Source: an uncultured bacterium (GTDB taxonomy: Bacteria > Patescibacteriota > Gracilibacteria > Absconditabacterales > Absconditicoccaceae). Taken from it: DNA of 38,093 nucleotides. The translations under genes were made by a program, and so were the position numbers. Every line of letters begins with the position of its first letter. Position 1 is the stretch's first letter. Where the stretch lies: positions 1-38,093 of the forward strand of contig CAMVNG010000011.1 in the NCBI GenBank assembly GCA_947168815.1, written 5' to 3'. Under the pieces are notes generated by a model that was not told where the DNA came from, did not search any database, and saw nothing but the letters and a program-made list of their open reading frames with translations. Shown one piece after another: positions 10,100 to 19,577 of the stretch.

Positions 10100-10477
10100 T
10101 TAATTTCGATAGTTATTTACTAGTAGTTCTGCTCAAAATACTGCTAGAATTGATAATATTACACTAAGTATTATGTATGTAATTCACATCCATATTTTTC
10201 AGTTTTCAAATAGTGTTAATGATTCTAATGCAAAGGTAGAAAATGTCGTAAATCCTCAGCAAAATCAAACCTTTATTAGCAGTATTAATTGTGGGTTTAA
10301 AGTGCTATTTTTTAGACTGATTGCAATAATTAATCCTATAATAAAACTTCAAAGGATATTAATTATCAGCGTATTAATTGGAAAATTTCATACTGTGTCT
10401 ACTTTAATTAATCCAATTAAGTATCTTAGAATTGATCAGATGAATCATCCTGTTCAAACTACTAATATATTAATCAT
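10100..10477 (-). CDS. crcB: Fluoride ion channel FluC/CrcB, 125 aa
   Basis: ATG at 10477, TAA at 10100-10102, TGA as Gly. It matches the family end to end: GTGGFIGSILRYLIG near the N-terminus, FPINTLIINILGSFIIG, then GFCGGFTTFSTFALES, with four TM helices and the usual 120-130 residues. FluC forms dual-topology dimers that export fluoride. TGA supplies conserved glycines (GGFIG, GFCGG, NILGS). The gene lies between small RNA units E5 and E6. I see no fluoride riboswitch upstream; the unit there (E5) shares its hairpin with units beside unrelated genes. Confidence 0.92.
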
Positions 10478-10534
10478 GATGTCTTTTATGATTTTAAATA
10501 TGAGCAGTATATGAATTTTTATTATTTTTTAAAT

Positions 10535-10637
10535 AAAAAAAGGCCCCACGTTATCTCAACGCGAGGACCTAGCACATACCTAATGTGATATAATCACAAG
10601 ACAATATTGTTATATCTTTTTATATATTAGTTTTCAA
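10535..10637 (-). ncRNA. Small RNA unit E5 (TTGAGATAA-loop family), RNA about 10602-10535
   Basis: Promoter TTGAAA (10632-10637), 17 nt, TATAAC (10609-10614). The RNA has a GTGAT-TAT-ATCAC hairpin near the 5' end and a GC-rich terminator stem (10542-10569) with the TTGAGATAA loop, then seven T. It follows E2 directly in tandem, with no gene between, and ends 58 nt before crcB. Confidence 0.8.
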
Positions 10638-10655
10638 TATAAGTCTTTTTATTTT

Positions 10656-10761
10656 AAAAAAACTGACCTCATTTATCTCAAACAAGGCCAGCGAACGCAT
10701 ATTCTACTTGCTTACTTTTACTAAGCAATTATTATATACTGATTTTATATTCTGATTTCAA
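10656..10761 (-). ncRNA. Small RNA unit E2 (TTGAGATAA-loop family), RNA about 10726-10656
   Basis: Promoter TTGAAA (10756-10761), 17 nt, TATATA(AT) (10731-10738). The 5' hairpin is TTGCTTA-GTAAAAG-TAAGCAA. The terminator is a 12-bp stem (10663-10691) with loop TTGAGATAA and seven T. Compared with E1 and E3, several stem positions change on both sides and keep pairing. The -35 box begins 6 nt past the stop of the upstream gene. Confidence 0.82.
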
Positions 10762-10766
10762 GTGTC

Positions 10767-11198
10767 TTATTTTTCTTCTGGTTTTTTTAATTCTACGATA
10801 TCTTCAGCTCTAGCTCATCGTTTATTCATTGAGAATACAAAGATAACAACTGAGAAATTAATTACTCAGATTGTTGCGATGATTTTCCATAATAGATCTG
10901 ATTGTTTGTAAGCATCCCAAATTAATACACAGATTAATAATGAAATTAATGAGATGCTGATAATTAATAGCCAGTTTCCAATTGAAGCTAATTCTGGATA
11001 ATATTTAAATTTATCGTATAATTCATGGGTTGATGAAATTCAAAGAATTGATAGGAATAATACAATATAAGTAAGAATTGTACGAGAAATAACATCTCCA
11101 TCAATGTCTCCCCAAATTGAGTAGATTCCTAGGATTGCGAAGATTACTGCTCCTGTTATGGCAAAATAAAGTAGGATGTTTTTAACTGTTTTATTCAT
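10767..11198 (-). CDS. Four-TM membrane protein of unknown function, 143 aa
   Basis: ATG at 11198, TAA at 10767-10769, TGA as Gly. Four hydrophobic helices (about 8-28, 42-60, 75-95, 105-125) end in a charged tail (KRGARAEDIVELKKPEEK). Not recognised. It sits between a bidirectional terminator and small RNA unit E2, so it is probably transcribed alone. Confidence 0.75.
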
Positions 11199-11273
11199 TT
11201 TTTGTGAAGTGTAAAAAATAAATTTATATAACTATAGTAAAATTTTTAAAAATTAAAAGAAAAAGTAATTTTT

Positions 11274-11312
11274 TTAAAAAAAATCAGCTCTTTAAGGAAC
11301 TGATTCTTTTTT
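11274..11312. terminator. Bidirectional terminator
   Basis: AATCAG-TC/GA-CTGATT arms around TTTAAG have A-run and T-run flanks. It serves the minus-strand gene ending at 11326. Confidence 0.75.
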
Positions 11313-11325
11313 TATATTTTTATTG

Positions 11326-11781
11326 TTAGAAGTTAATAATGCTTCAGTCTTCTAAAACACATGCTCAATCTGTCCATTCTCATCACATATTTGCGCATGA
11401 TTCTTCTGCTATTGCTTGGGTTTCTTCTTCAGTTTGTCCTTCAAGAACTCTTAATTTAGGTGCAGCTTCTGCTACTTGTGTTTCTTCTTCAATATTTTCT
11501 TCATCTTCAATTTGTTCGTTGATTTCTTCTGGAACAGTTAATTCGATGTCTCAATCAGTACATCTAGGTTCTTGATATTCATCACAATACATCATTGTAC
11601 ATGTTGCTACTCAAGCTTCATCTTTTGAACAGCTGTTACATCCATCAAAGAATCCTACACAGTCTTCTGGAATGATTTCTTTCCATGAATCTTTATTATA
11701 TGCTGGTTCTTTTTTATTACAACCTGCTAAAAATACTGTTGCTAATCATAGGATTACAGCAAGACTTAAAATTTTTCTCAT
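11326..11781 (-). CDS. Cys-rich lipoprotein with a DUF333-like C-terminus, 151 aa
   Basis: ATG at 11781, TAA at 11326-11328, TGA as Gly. The lipobox (ATVFLAGC) puts the lipidated Cys at about residue 21. A Cys-rich part with eight closely spaced Cys follows, then an acidic linker. The final segment (SCANMGGEWTDGACVLEDGS) resembles DUF333 (C..-GG-.., C.L.DGS). Three of its glycines are TGA. Probably an extracytoplasmic protein with disulfides. It lies 32 nt after the 11814-12383 gene on the same strand, so an operon is likely. Confidence 0.75.
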
Positions 11782-11813
11782 AATTATTATTTAATAAATA
11801 AAATGTAACTTAA

Positions 11814-12383
11814 TTATTCTGATATATTATTTGATTCATCATATATTTCTTTTATGTCTATTCCATCAAGATTTACTTCTTTAGTATTTCAGTCTTCATC
11901 TATTAATACTCATTCAGTTTTTCAATCATGGATTTCTCATGAGTATGAAAAATCTTTTCAATCTTTATTAGTTCAGTTAATCTTTATTGTTCCTCATTCA
12001 GCTCAATCACTTCGTTCTCAGTTTACATTATATGAAGATTCTGCTCAGTTGTTGTTTGTTGAACTATAATATTTAAATGCTCATTTTGCGTTTTGATCTC
12101 ATTTAATATCTTCTATATCTTCAAAATCTATTTCATCATCAAAGTTTTTAAATTCTTTTTCCATGTTTCTGAATTCTTTTTCCATTTGTTCTTCTTGATG
12201 TCTTAGTTCATCAAATGGATTTCTTTGTCTATCTTTTATGTGGTGTTCATATCGTAATCCTGGAGCTCTTTCTTCTATTGCTCATTTATGGAACTGGTGA
12301 TTTGCTAAGAAGTATCATCAAATTCCGCCAATAATGAACAATAATACACATAGAATAACTCGCTTTAGCGTTGATGATTTCAT
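11814..12383 (-). CDS. Membrane-anchored coiled-coil protein with a Gly-rich C-terminus, 189 aa
   Basis: ATG at 12383, TAA at 11814-11816, TGA as Gly. One N-terminal TM (VILCVLLFIIGGIGGYFLA) is followed by a charged helix (residues about 55-85, RHQEEQMEKEFRNMEKEFKN) likely to form a coiled coil. The C-terminal half is rich in Gly and Asn, mostly TGA-encoded, with alternating polar residues suggesting beta strands. Not recognised. Promoter not evident. Confidence 0.75.
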
Positions 12384-12526
12384 TTGCGTTACATTAAGAA
12401 ATAAAAGAAAGTTTTTTTAATAGAGTATATTATATTTTTATCAATGGTTTTTTCTATACTATTTTTATTTATTTTTGTTTTTTATTCTTTAATGTATAAT
12501 ATTATTGTATTTATTTTTGTAGTTAT

Positions 12527-13027
12527 ATGATGGACATTTTTCTTACACTTTATTATAATCTAGAGGATCTTCAATATTTAACAAATTGGATGTTATCAAT
12601 TATTTTCTTAATATTTGCAATTTTGCTTATTTGTTGAATTTTTTGATTAATGAAGAGAATTAAAAAAGATAAATCTTTGTCAATCTCTCAACATATTAAA
12701 AAATTTATAAAAGATTATCGCTATTTATTAATATGATTTTTGCTATTTTTGACTAATTTTATGCAGGTTTCAATATTGTATGAAATTATTGATAAATTCT
12801 ATTATAATTTTGTTGAAGTTATTCAATCAAAAAGCGATATTCTTCCTGATTGGTATTTTTGACTATATTCTATGAATTCACTTTATGTATTGATTATTAT
12901 TACATTGGCAATTCTTTTGATTTGAATTTCTTTTTGAAGTAAAAAAATCCTCATACCATGAATTGTAATCTATATTTTATGAATTATTGTTGCTTTTGCT
13001 GTGCCATATTTAGCTTATATTTTTTAA
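12527..13027 (+). CDS. Multi-TM membrane protein of unknown function, 166 aa
   Basis: Open from ATG 12527 (a second ATG follows at 12530) to TAA (13025-13027), TGA as Gly. About four hydrophobic helices are separated by a basic loop (KRIKKDKSLSISQHIKK). No family recognised. A TATAAT lies at 12496-12501 but the -35 is weak. The DUF2207 gene follows 62 nt downstream on the same strand, so the two may be co-transcribed. Confidence 0.7.
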
Positions 13028-13089
13028 TTTTTTATTGAAGTTATTTTAACCTTTAGTATAACGTCTATAGTTTATTTTTCTTTGATTCA

Positions 13090-15603
13090 ATGAAAATAAA
13101 AAGTCGGCTTTTTCTGATAGTTTTTTCTTTGTTTTTTGCTAATTTTGCAGATGCATTCACAGTAGATAAATATAATTTAGAATGAGATATTCTAAGTGAT
13201 TGAACTATTAATGTTCATGAGGATATTGCTGTTGATTTTAGTGATTGAGCGTTACATTGAATTGAAAGAATTCTTTCTAGAAAATATACGGTCTTAGATA
13301 CTATTTTTCAGGTTTTTTATGATAATATTAACGTTATTAATGATAATTTTACAACTTATAATGATTATTGGTGAGATACTATCGTTAGAATTTGAGATAA
13401 AGATATCTTATTAGATTGAAAACATTCTTATGATATTAATTATTCAACATATTGATTGATTAAGAGTTTCTCTTGAATGTGATATTCTGAACTTTATTGG
13501 AACGTTATTTGATATGAATGGGATGCACCTATTCATTCTCCTAAGATAATTATTAATTTACCAAAAGCTTACAGCTGATTTACTGATGAAGATTTTATTA
13601 TTAGTCTTTGATTTAATCAATATCATAATATTCATGAATTTCCATGAGAGTTTTCATGGGATGAAAATAAGATTTATATTAATTATACTTGAGTATTAAA
13701 TCCTTCTCAGTGAATAACTTTATCAGTTAGATTTCCTAAAGATTATTTTGAATTTGATCATGAAAAACAAGCAAGTCTTTTTTATGATTATACGCGTGCT
13801 TTTAAAATTCCTTTGGTTACACTTACTTGAGTTGTACATAAGAACTGATATATTGATTTTAATGAAACTTTTAATGTAGATTGGTATAAACCTGTTTATT
13901 ATTTTTGGTGAAAGCTTCCTTTTAGATTTAATACTGATTATAATCCTTATTTGATTTATTTAAGTGGATTACAAGTTAATTGAGTAAATATTAGTCATTC
14001 TAAATATGATATTAATAAATACGATCAGAGCTTTGATTTGAGAGATATTGCATCTTCTGGTGATGTTTCTATTGATTATACTATGTATTGATTAATTAGA
14101 AATTTCACATGAGAAGATGAGGAGTGGACAAATAAACTTTATCTTCCATTACCTTTATTTGAATTAGATCAAACTCCAGAAGATATTAATCTTGCTTTGC
14201 AGTTTCCAGAATCAGAATTTCCTAATGTTTGTTCTTGAATCTATAAAGAGGACATTGAATTCTTAGTATGATGAAATCCTTATACTATCGAAGAGTTTTA
14301 TGATAATTGATGAGAGCTCTGGTGTGAGAATAATACACTTTATTTAAAATGAAAATGAATTTTTGCGTGAAGTAGCGATTTTATTTGAGTTAGTCTGATT
14401 GATTTTTGATTTGAACTTGATGAAAAATTACTTGATGCATTAGGTAATTTATGAAATTGAGAATTCTATTTTAATGATGAAATTAATTGGCAATCTATTT
14501 TATTATTGCTTTGAACCATACTTACGACGTGATGATTAATGACTTTAATGAAGAGAAGATATAATCTTTATTGAAAGGATAAATTGAAATATATTGTTGA
14601 ATATTGAGCTCCAAAATGAATGGATGCTCCTGAAGCTTGAGCTCTTATTGATGATGTTATTAATTGAAAAGATATCACTGCTTTAATTTATCAGTGGGCT
14701 GCTGCATGATATATTAAAATATTAAAAAATCCTAAAGATGAAAAGAGGTTCTATATTAAAAAAATTAAATATTTACCTTTAAATTCTAAGGAATATCAGT
14801 TAAAGTTTTTCAATAAGCTCTTTGAAAAAAATGATGAATTTTATTTTCCTTGAGCTATATCTTCATATTGAGAATATTCTGAATTTAAAAAAGTTATTTC
14901 TACTGCTAAGTCTTGATTAACGACTTATATTGATAGCCAGGATTGGTATAATACGAAATTAGATTCTGTGAAATCTGAAAAAAAGAGCTTTAAAAGTACG
15001 AATAAACATCTTGTTTGATGGACTGCTTTCTTGTCTGTAATTTTTTTCAATATCTTTGTTGCTACTATTAATTCATACTTGAAACCTGTTTGGACTTGAA
15101 ATATTTTATTCTGATTTATTTGATTTATTCTTATTCTTAATTCATATAGATTTAAAGAAAAGAACGTTTATACAGAGAAGGGTGATGAGCTATTAAAACA
15201 GATTAAATGATATAAAGATTTCTTAAAGAAGGTTGATAAAGATAAGTTTAAAGTACTTACAGATGAAGATCCTTTGTTTGTCGAGAAAGCTTTACCTTAT
15301 GCTGTTGTCTTCTGACTTGATACTAAATTTATTAAATATATTACTCCTGAGGATGTTCAATGGCTAGGTTGAGATATTGATGTATTAGAAGATTCTTTGT
15401 CTTATATTTCAGAAGCTGTTAATACGTACTGAGTTGCTCCTTATTATTATTCTCCTTATTCAAGTAGTTCTTCTAGTTCTTGGAGCTCAGGTTCATCATA
15501 TAGTTCTTATAGTTCTTCTTCATGATATAGCTCTGGATCATCATTTGGAGGATGACATTCTAGTTGATGAGGTTGATGAGGATGAGGTGGTAGATGATGG
15601 TAA
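13090..15603 (+). CDS. DUF2207-type membrane protein with a Ser/Gly-rich tail, 837 aa
   Basis: ATG at 13090, TAA at 15601-15603, more than 70 in-frame TGA read as Gly. Order: signal peptide (1-22), a large extracytoplasmic beta-rich region beginning in DUF2207 style (LSDGTINVHEDIAVDFSDGALHGIERIL), a TM at about 470-490, a cytoplasmic region, two TMs near 640-680, a cytoplasmic domain and a low-complexity tail from about 785 that is first Ser/Tyr and then almost pure Gly (GGHSSGGGGGGGGRGW). That order and the Gly-rich end are typical of DUF2207 (YciQ-like) proteins. The function is unknown in all bacteria. Six of the ten or so tail glycines are TGA. Confidence 0.87.
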
Positions 15604-15620
15604 AATATTATTTAATATAA

Positions 15621-15655
15621 AAAGCATTGGGAATTTAGATCTCAATGCTTTTATT
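15621..15655. terminator. Terminator between DUF2207 and budA-like genes
   Basis: A 12-bp stem with one mismatch (15621-15632 with 15640-15651) and a T-run on the plus side; the A-run to its left makes it partly bidirectional for the converging gene. Confidence 0.85.
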
Positions 15656-15674
15656 TTTATAAGAAATTAATTTA

Positions 15675-16469
15675 TTATTTTCCTTGTTCTACTTCTTTAA
15701 TGTCGTCTTCTTGATTAACTGTTAAATCAAGTGATTTGAAGAATTTTCATTCTGGTAAATGAAGTTTGAAGTTATCTGTAAAATCCCATGTTACTGTTCC
15801 TTCATCAAAGCTTAGGTTTAATACATGTCATCCTTCAGTTTTATCATTTGTTATGAAGTGGAAATGCCATCCAGCAGCATTTAAATCACCCATATAGTCA
15901 GGTGTATATAATGCAACAACAGTTCCTTCTACATTAGTTAGTTTTTTCTCTGTTTGGTCTACTCTCAATACATCTACTAATGGTTTATATGGTTCTTCTT
16001 GTTTTCTTTCACTTCTAATATGCATTTCATCAAAGTTTCATGAAAGAGTTATGAAGTAGAATCTATTGTTTCAAAGTTCTTCTATTTCTCTATCTAATTC
16101 AGCTTTAAGTTCTTGAATATCTCTAATGTGTTTTATTTGATATTTAAGGTCGTTATCAAAGAATGTTACATTTGCGAATGGAATTAATTCATCATCTGAA
16201 GGAATCTCAATTGATAAATCTTCGTTAGCTCTATAGATTGTTCCATTAAGCATAATCAATTCTCAATTTAATCCATCGAATGTTCCTAGACCTGTGTCTC
16301 CTAATTTTTTAACTTCTTTAATTGGTTTAGATCCATAATAGTCTCCTAAGGTTAGACCTTGAAGTAATGAAATCTGATTTAGTGTTTCATTGTCGCTAAC
16401 TTTACAGTTACACCCTGTCAATACTAAGCTGGCAATTACTAGAGTTGTTAAGAGTCCAAGTTTTTTCAT
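15675..16469 (-). CDS. budA: Acetolactate decarboxylase, predicted lipoprotein, 264 aa
   Basis: ATG at 16469, TAA at 15675-15677, TGA as Gly; under the standard code this splits into three separate frames. Family motifs run in order: LLQGLTLGDYYG (about 34), GLGTFDGLNGELIMLNGTIY (about 60-80), IPFANVTFF, VEGTVVALYTPDYMGDLNAAGWHFHFI and GGHVLNLSF. The His-x-His and the later His are the family's zinc ligands. The enzyme turns acetolactate into acetoin. A strong lipobox (LVLTGC) places the enzyme outside the cytoplasm; secreted forms are known in some Firmicutes. No acetolactate synthase or butanediol dehydrogenase is nearby. Confidence 0.9.
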
Positions 16470-16616
16470 TTCTCATAAAAAATATAAAACTTTTTTGAAA
16501 GTCTATGGATTTTATTTTTATTTTCAAAAGATAATGTTTTCTTATATCTTATTGAAATTTGTATTTGTAATGCTTATATTTATTTCAATATTAACAAATA
16601 CAAAAAAGGAGTTATT

Positions 16617-16799
16617 ATGCAAAAAGATCGTCAATTTAATTGTAATCCAAATCAGGATCGAAGCGAACAAGATAGAAATATCGAGGAAGCTTATAAGGAG
16701 GCCAAGGAACGTACTATTCGTCAGCTTATTGCTATGATATTAGCGTTAATAGTCTCGGCAGTTATTTATGCTACCATACAGTATTTTAGGATGCATTAA
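16617..16799 (+). CDS. Small tail-anchored membrane protein, 60 aa
   Basis: ATG at 16617 has a good Shine-Dalgarno (AAAGGAG, 16605-16611), unlike most recoded genes here. The promoter is TTGAAA, 17 nt, TATATT. The first 35 residues are highly charged (MQKDRQFNCNPNQDRSEQDR onward) and the last 25 form a TM helix (LIAMILALIVSAVIYATI). There is no glycine at all, so the recoding does not affect it. It ends in TAA and is followed by its own terminator. Function unknown. Confidence 0.8.
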   Translation: MQKDRQFNCNPNQDRSEQDRNIEEAYKEAKERTIRQLIAMILALIVSAVIYATIQYFRMH

Positions 16800-16816
16800 T
16801 TTGTACTTTTAAAAAG

Positions 16817-16845
16817 AGGTAATCAGATTTCTGGTTACCTTTTTA
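16817..16845 (+). terminator. Terminator of the 60-aa gene
   Basis: A 10-bp stem AGGTAATCAG/CTGGTTACCT (one mismatch or wobble) with a 4-nt loop, then T5. Confidence 0.85.
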
Positions 16846-16861
16846 TGTTTATTCTTTGTCA

Positions 16862-18508
16862 CTATTTTTCTTCACAAAATACTTTCTGAACGAGAGTAAA
16901 ACTTTTATCTAATCATTCATTAATATTAAGTTTTTTCTCCCAGCTCCATGAATTATCTTTTTTATTATATCAGTCTCTTAATAAGATATAGTCAACTCAA
17001 TGTAAAAAAGTGTAGGTATTGTGTGCAAAAGCATTTCTTATGTGTTCTTCATCTGTAATTTTTTTTCAATTTAATTCATTTTCTGTACTTAAATTTTCTT
17101 TTTTCTCAATCTCTAATAATTTATTAAGAGGAATGTTTGCGTAAATCATTCTCATGAGCTGTATTCTTATTCGAGTTGGAAATCATTCTATATCATAACG
17201 AGTAGTTCTTCATGTGTCAAGTACTGTATTGATGAAGTGAGCCCACATAGGTCCTCAGAATTTTTGATCTCATTTTGTAAATGTGCTTGTTCTTATATCA
17301 TATTTAAATCATGCGTCATGAAACTTTTTTTGAATAAAATCGACTATTCATTTTTTATGCCATAATAGTGGTTGTCAGTTTTTTTGCTTCATTTTAGGTA
17401 ATGATGTTGCAATGGATTCTAATATTTTATCTATTTCTGGCGTGGGTTTATATCTGCTGTTTATAATTCATAATGAGAAAGAAAAATCTATGTGTTTAAA
17501 AATATCATCTATTAAATCTTGATATATTTTATCTTCATTATTTAAATTTCATAAAAAGCAGATCATTCAGAAATTTGGCATATCTGAATGATTATGATCA
17601 ATTAAATTACTTGCAACATAATGTGTATTACCTGTATCAACTTGATGTGTAGCAAAGAAATCTGATAACATTTGGCATTGGTTATCAGTTAGTTCAAGAT
17701 TAATTTTTTCAAATTCTTTGTCACTTTCTAAATCCATTTTACTAAACCGTTCTGAAATTTCAGAAATATTATCTGTTGTCGTTACAAAAGGATATTTTGA
17801 GCTATCCCTTTTCATAGTATGCCAAAATTTGAATATTTTTCTTACTTCGTCTTTGCTTATATTAGTTGATCTTAGTGCTCATTCATCAAATTCTCAGTAA
17901 TATTCACTGATTCTTCTATCATATTTGCTTTGAGCTAAGATAAAGTCAATCAGAAATCAGATGTCTGCTATTGCTTTAAAATTTATTGCGTGTTTTGGAG
18001 GATTTGCTGGATTGTCTATAAAAATATATCAATTATCTGTTGGTATACATCTTGCATGTTCTATTGCATTTCTAATTTCTTCAAAGATTTCAATTTTAGT
18101 TAGATTTGATGGTGCTTCAATTATGTGTAACTTATTCATATTTACATCTTTTAAATCTTGTTCAATAATAGTCCTATTTGATTTTCTTTTTCATAAACTT
18201 GCTTCTTTACATCACGCGAATAGATAGGGTAATAGGTCACCGAATGGAATATCATCTCATTTAAAACATGTTTTAACCTTTTTCTTTCAGCGATAGAAAA
18301 TTTCTAAGTTATCTATTCAATTACATGTTTTCACTATTCCATCTAGTAATAGTTTTGAACGATTATCTTTAAGTACCTCAAAAATTTTCTCTTTAACTTC
18401 ATTAGAGTATTCTTCAATAGGTGTTTCTCTATTATCCAAAAATGAAAAATCTAGTCTATTTAGACATTCATAAACTGAATTATTTATTTCATTTTTTTCG
18501 ATTCACAT
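16862..18508 (-). CDS. Predicted dual-HEPN protein, candidate RNase of a defence or stress system, 548 aa
   Basis: ATG at 18508 (second codon is TGA=Gly), TAG at 16862-16864, with more than 20 in-frame TGA read as Gly. Two copies of the HEPN catalytic motif R-x4-H are visible in helical context: EEIRNAIEHARC (R146-H151) and HIRNAFAHNTY (R491-H496). In HEPN RNases this Arg and His cut RNA; two such motifs in one chain occur in Cas13, while Abi-type proteins usually have one. The protein is shorter than Cas13, and no CRISPR repeat or other cas gene is visible. The middle 340 residues are not recognised. Its promoter (TTGATT, 17 nt, TAAAAT, 18537-18565) diverges from the next small gene. The RNase role is inference from the motifs. 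Confidence 0.7.
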
Positions 18509-18536
18509 TGTATGTATTTACATAAATTTCGTCTTC

Positions 18537-18565
18537 ATTTTATGAAAATGATAGGTTAAAATCAA
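18537..18565 (-). promoter_or_regulatory. Promoter of the dual-HEPN gene
   Basis: On the minus strand, TTGATT (18560-18565), 17 nt, TAAAAT (18537-18542), 28 nt upstream of the start codon. Confidence 0.6.
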
Positions 18566-18594
18566 TTTTTATTGACATTTTTTAAAATTATTTA

Positions 18595-18622
18595 TTGAAT
18601 TTTTAATCGTTTATCTTATAAC
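18595..18622 (+). promoter_or_regulatory. Promoter of the 104-aa gene
   Basis: TTGAAT (18595-18600), 16 nt, TATAAC (18617-18622). It diverges from the HEPN promoter across about 30 bp. Confidence 0.7.
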
Positions 18623-18654
18623 TTTGTTAAGTAAACTAAAATAAAGGGTATCTT

Positions 18655-18969
18655 ATGAAGAAAAAGTATTTAATTAGATTTTGGACAGGTTTTCCTTCTT
18701 TTGAGGAAACTAAGGAAAAGAATGGTAAGTATGTGACTGTAAAGCTTACTCCGAGAGAGGAGATTGGCGTTGATAACCAAACATTTAGTCTCTTTAAAGA
18801 TGGCGTTATTCATATCAGCTGTGTCGATTACGAGATAATCGGTGCTGAATCTTCTAGCTGGTGGTATAAGGCTTTTGAGCTTATCTTCGAAGGAACATTA
18901 CTTTCCGTTGCTCATGCTGAGGATATAGAGAATATCCGATTCAGCTTCCCAATGCCTGTTGAAGAGTAA
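18655..18969 (+). CDS. Small protein using only GGN for Gly, 104 aa, family shared with 24219-24515
   Basis: ATG at 18655 with Shine-Dalgarno AAAGGG (18643-18648), TAA stop. It has own promoter and terminator, so it is a complete single-gene unit. All six glycines are GGN and no TGA occurs, while neighbours use TGA for most glycines. It aligns by eye with the 98-aa protein at 24219-24515: KK(Y/F)xxRF, a K-rich strand, EIG(V/I), an I-C/S-YE(I/V)I segment and SS-W. Probably a soluble beta-rich protein. Function unknown. Confidence 0.85.
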   Translation: MKKKYLIRFWTGFPSFEETKEKNGKYVTVKLTPREEIGVDNQTFSLFKDGVIHISCVDYEIIGAESSSWWYKAFELIFEGTLLSVAHAEDIENIRFSFPMPVEE

Positions 18970-18987
18970 TTATCTATCGTCGTTTAA

Positions 18988-19017
18988 AGGAGCTTTGTAA
19001 TCTTAAGCTCCTTTTTT
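18988..19017 (+). terminator. Terminator of the 104-aa gene
   Basis: Stem AGGAGCTT/AAGCTCCT (18988-18995, 19005-19012) with a 9-nt loop and T6. Confidence 0.9.
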
Positions 19018-19091
19018 CATTTTTATTGAAATTGTATTGTTGAATTATATAGTTTATTTATTAAACAAAAATTAATAGAAAGGTTTAAGTT

Positions 19092-19454
19092 ATGGATAAG
19101 AAAAAATTTTTAATGGAAGTTAAAATCTATTACAAAGGTTTGCTTTCAAAAGAGAATGACATTGGTCATCTTACTCTTGAACTCTTAATTGATAAGAAGT
19201 TAATTAAAGATCCAAGTTCATTTGTCCTTGTAGAAACTTCAAATTCTTATGAGGTTGAGGGAGAAAGAGATACTATTCCTGTAGGTATCGTTAAACTTAA
19301 TTGCATTGTCTCTAAAGTTGTTAAGTCTGAGAACATTCAGAGTCGTTATGATGCAAGCTTCAATTACAGGTTGGATAATGGCGTAGCGACATTTAGAACG
19401 AAAGGTCTTAATGTCTTTGTTCAGTATGGCATGCCTATTCCAGTAGAAGCATAG
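19092..19454 (+). CDS. Small protein using only GGN for Gly, 120 aa
   Basis: ATG at 19092 with Shine-Dalgarno GAAAGG, TAG stop. Promoter TTGAAA (19026-19031), 16 nt, TATAGT. All seven glycines are GGN. Length, start (MDKKKFL), internal spacing and C-terminus (YGMPIPVEA, compare FPMPVEE of the preceding gene) suggest a distant relation to the 104-aa protein. Function unknown. Confidence 0.83.
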   Translation: MDKKKFLMEVKIYYKGLLSKENDIGHLTLELLIDKKLIKDPSSFVLVETSNSYEVEGERDTIPVGIVKLNCIVSKVVKSENIQSRYDASFNYRLDNGVATFRTKGLNVFVQYGMPIPVEA

Positions 19455-19474
19455 TTTATTCTCTATTAAGATCT

Positions 19475-19506
19475 AAGGAGCTTAGATTTCTGGCTCCTTT
19501 TCTTTT
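19475..19506 (+). terminator. Terminator of the 120-aa gene
   Basis: Stem AAGGAGC/GCTCCTT (19475-19481, 19493-19499) and a T-rich tail. The stem sequence nearly repeats that of the preceding gene's terminator, which supports duplication of the whole gene cassette. Confidence 0.85.
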
Positions 19507-19509
19507 ATA

Positions 19510-19538
19510 TTGAATTTAGAATCTTGAATATTTATAAT
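19510..19538 (+). promoter_or_regulatory. Promoter of the 82-aa gene
   Basis: TTGAAT (19510-19515), 17 nt, TATAAT (19533-19538). Confidence 0.75.
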
Positions 19539-19577
19539 GTTATTGTTAAACAAATAAACCAAGAGAAAGGATAATTT

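Noticed and set aside
10173-10514. 113-codon frame on the plus strand
   Set aside because: It is antisense to crcB, which is certain from its motifs.
10535-10637. Fluoride riboswitch of crcB
   Set aside because: The conserved crcB-motif elements are not visible, and the same terminator loop occurs beside unrelated genes and in tandem at E2.
12445-12570. Short hydrophobic reading frame upstream of the 12527 gene
   Set aside because: About 42 codons ending in TAG, overlapping the start of the better-supported 12527 gene and containing its likely -10 box.
15434-15670. 78-codon frame on the plus strand
   Set aside because: It is a different frame of the Ser/Gly-rich end of the DUF2207 gene and its terminator.
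16862-18508. Cas13 effector
   Set aside because: Two R-x4-H motifs fit, but the protein is too short for known Cas13 and there is no array or Cas13-like repeat; I call it only dual-HEPN.
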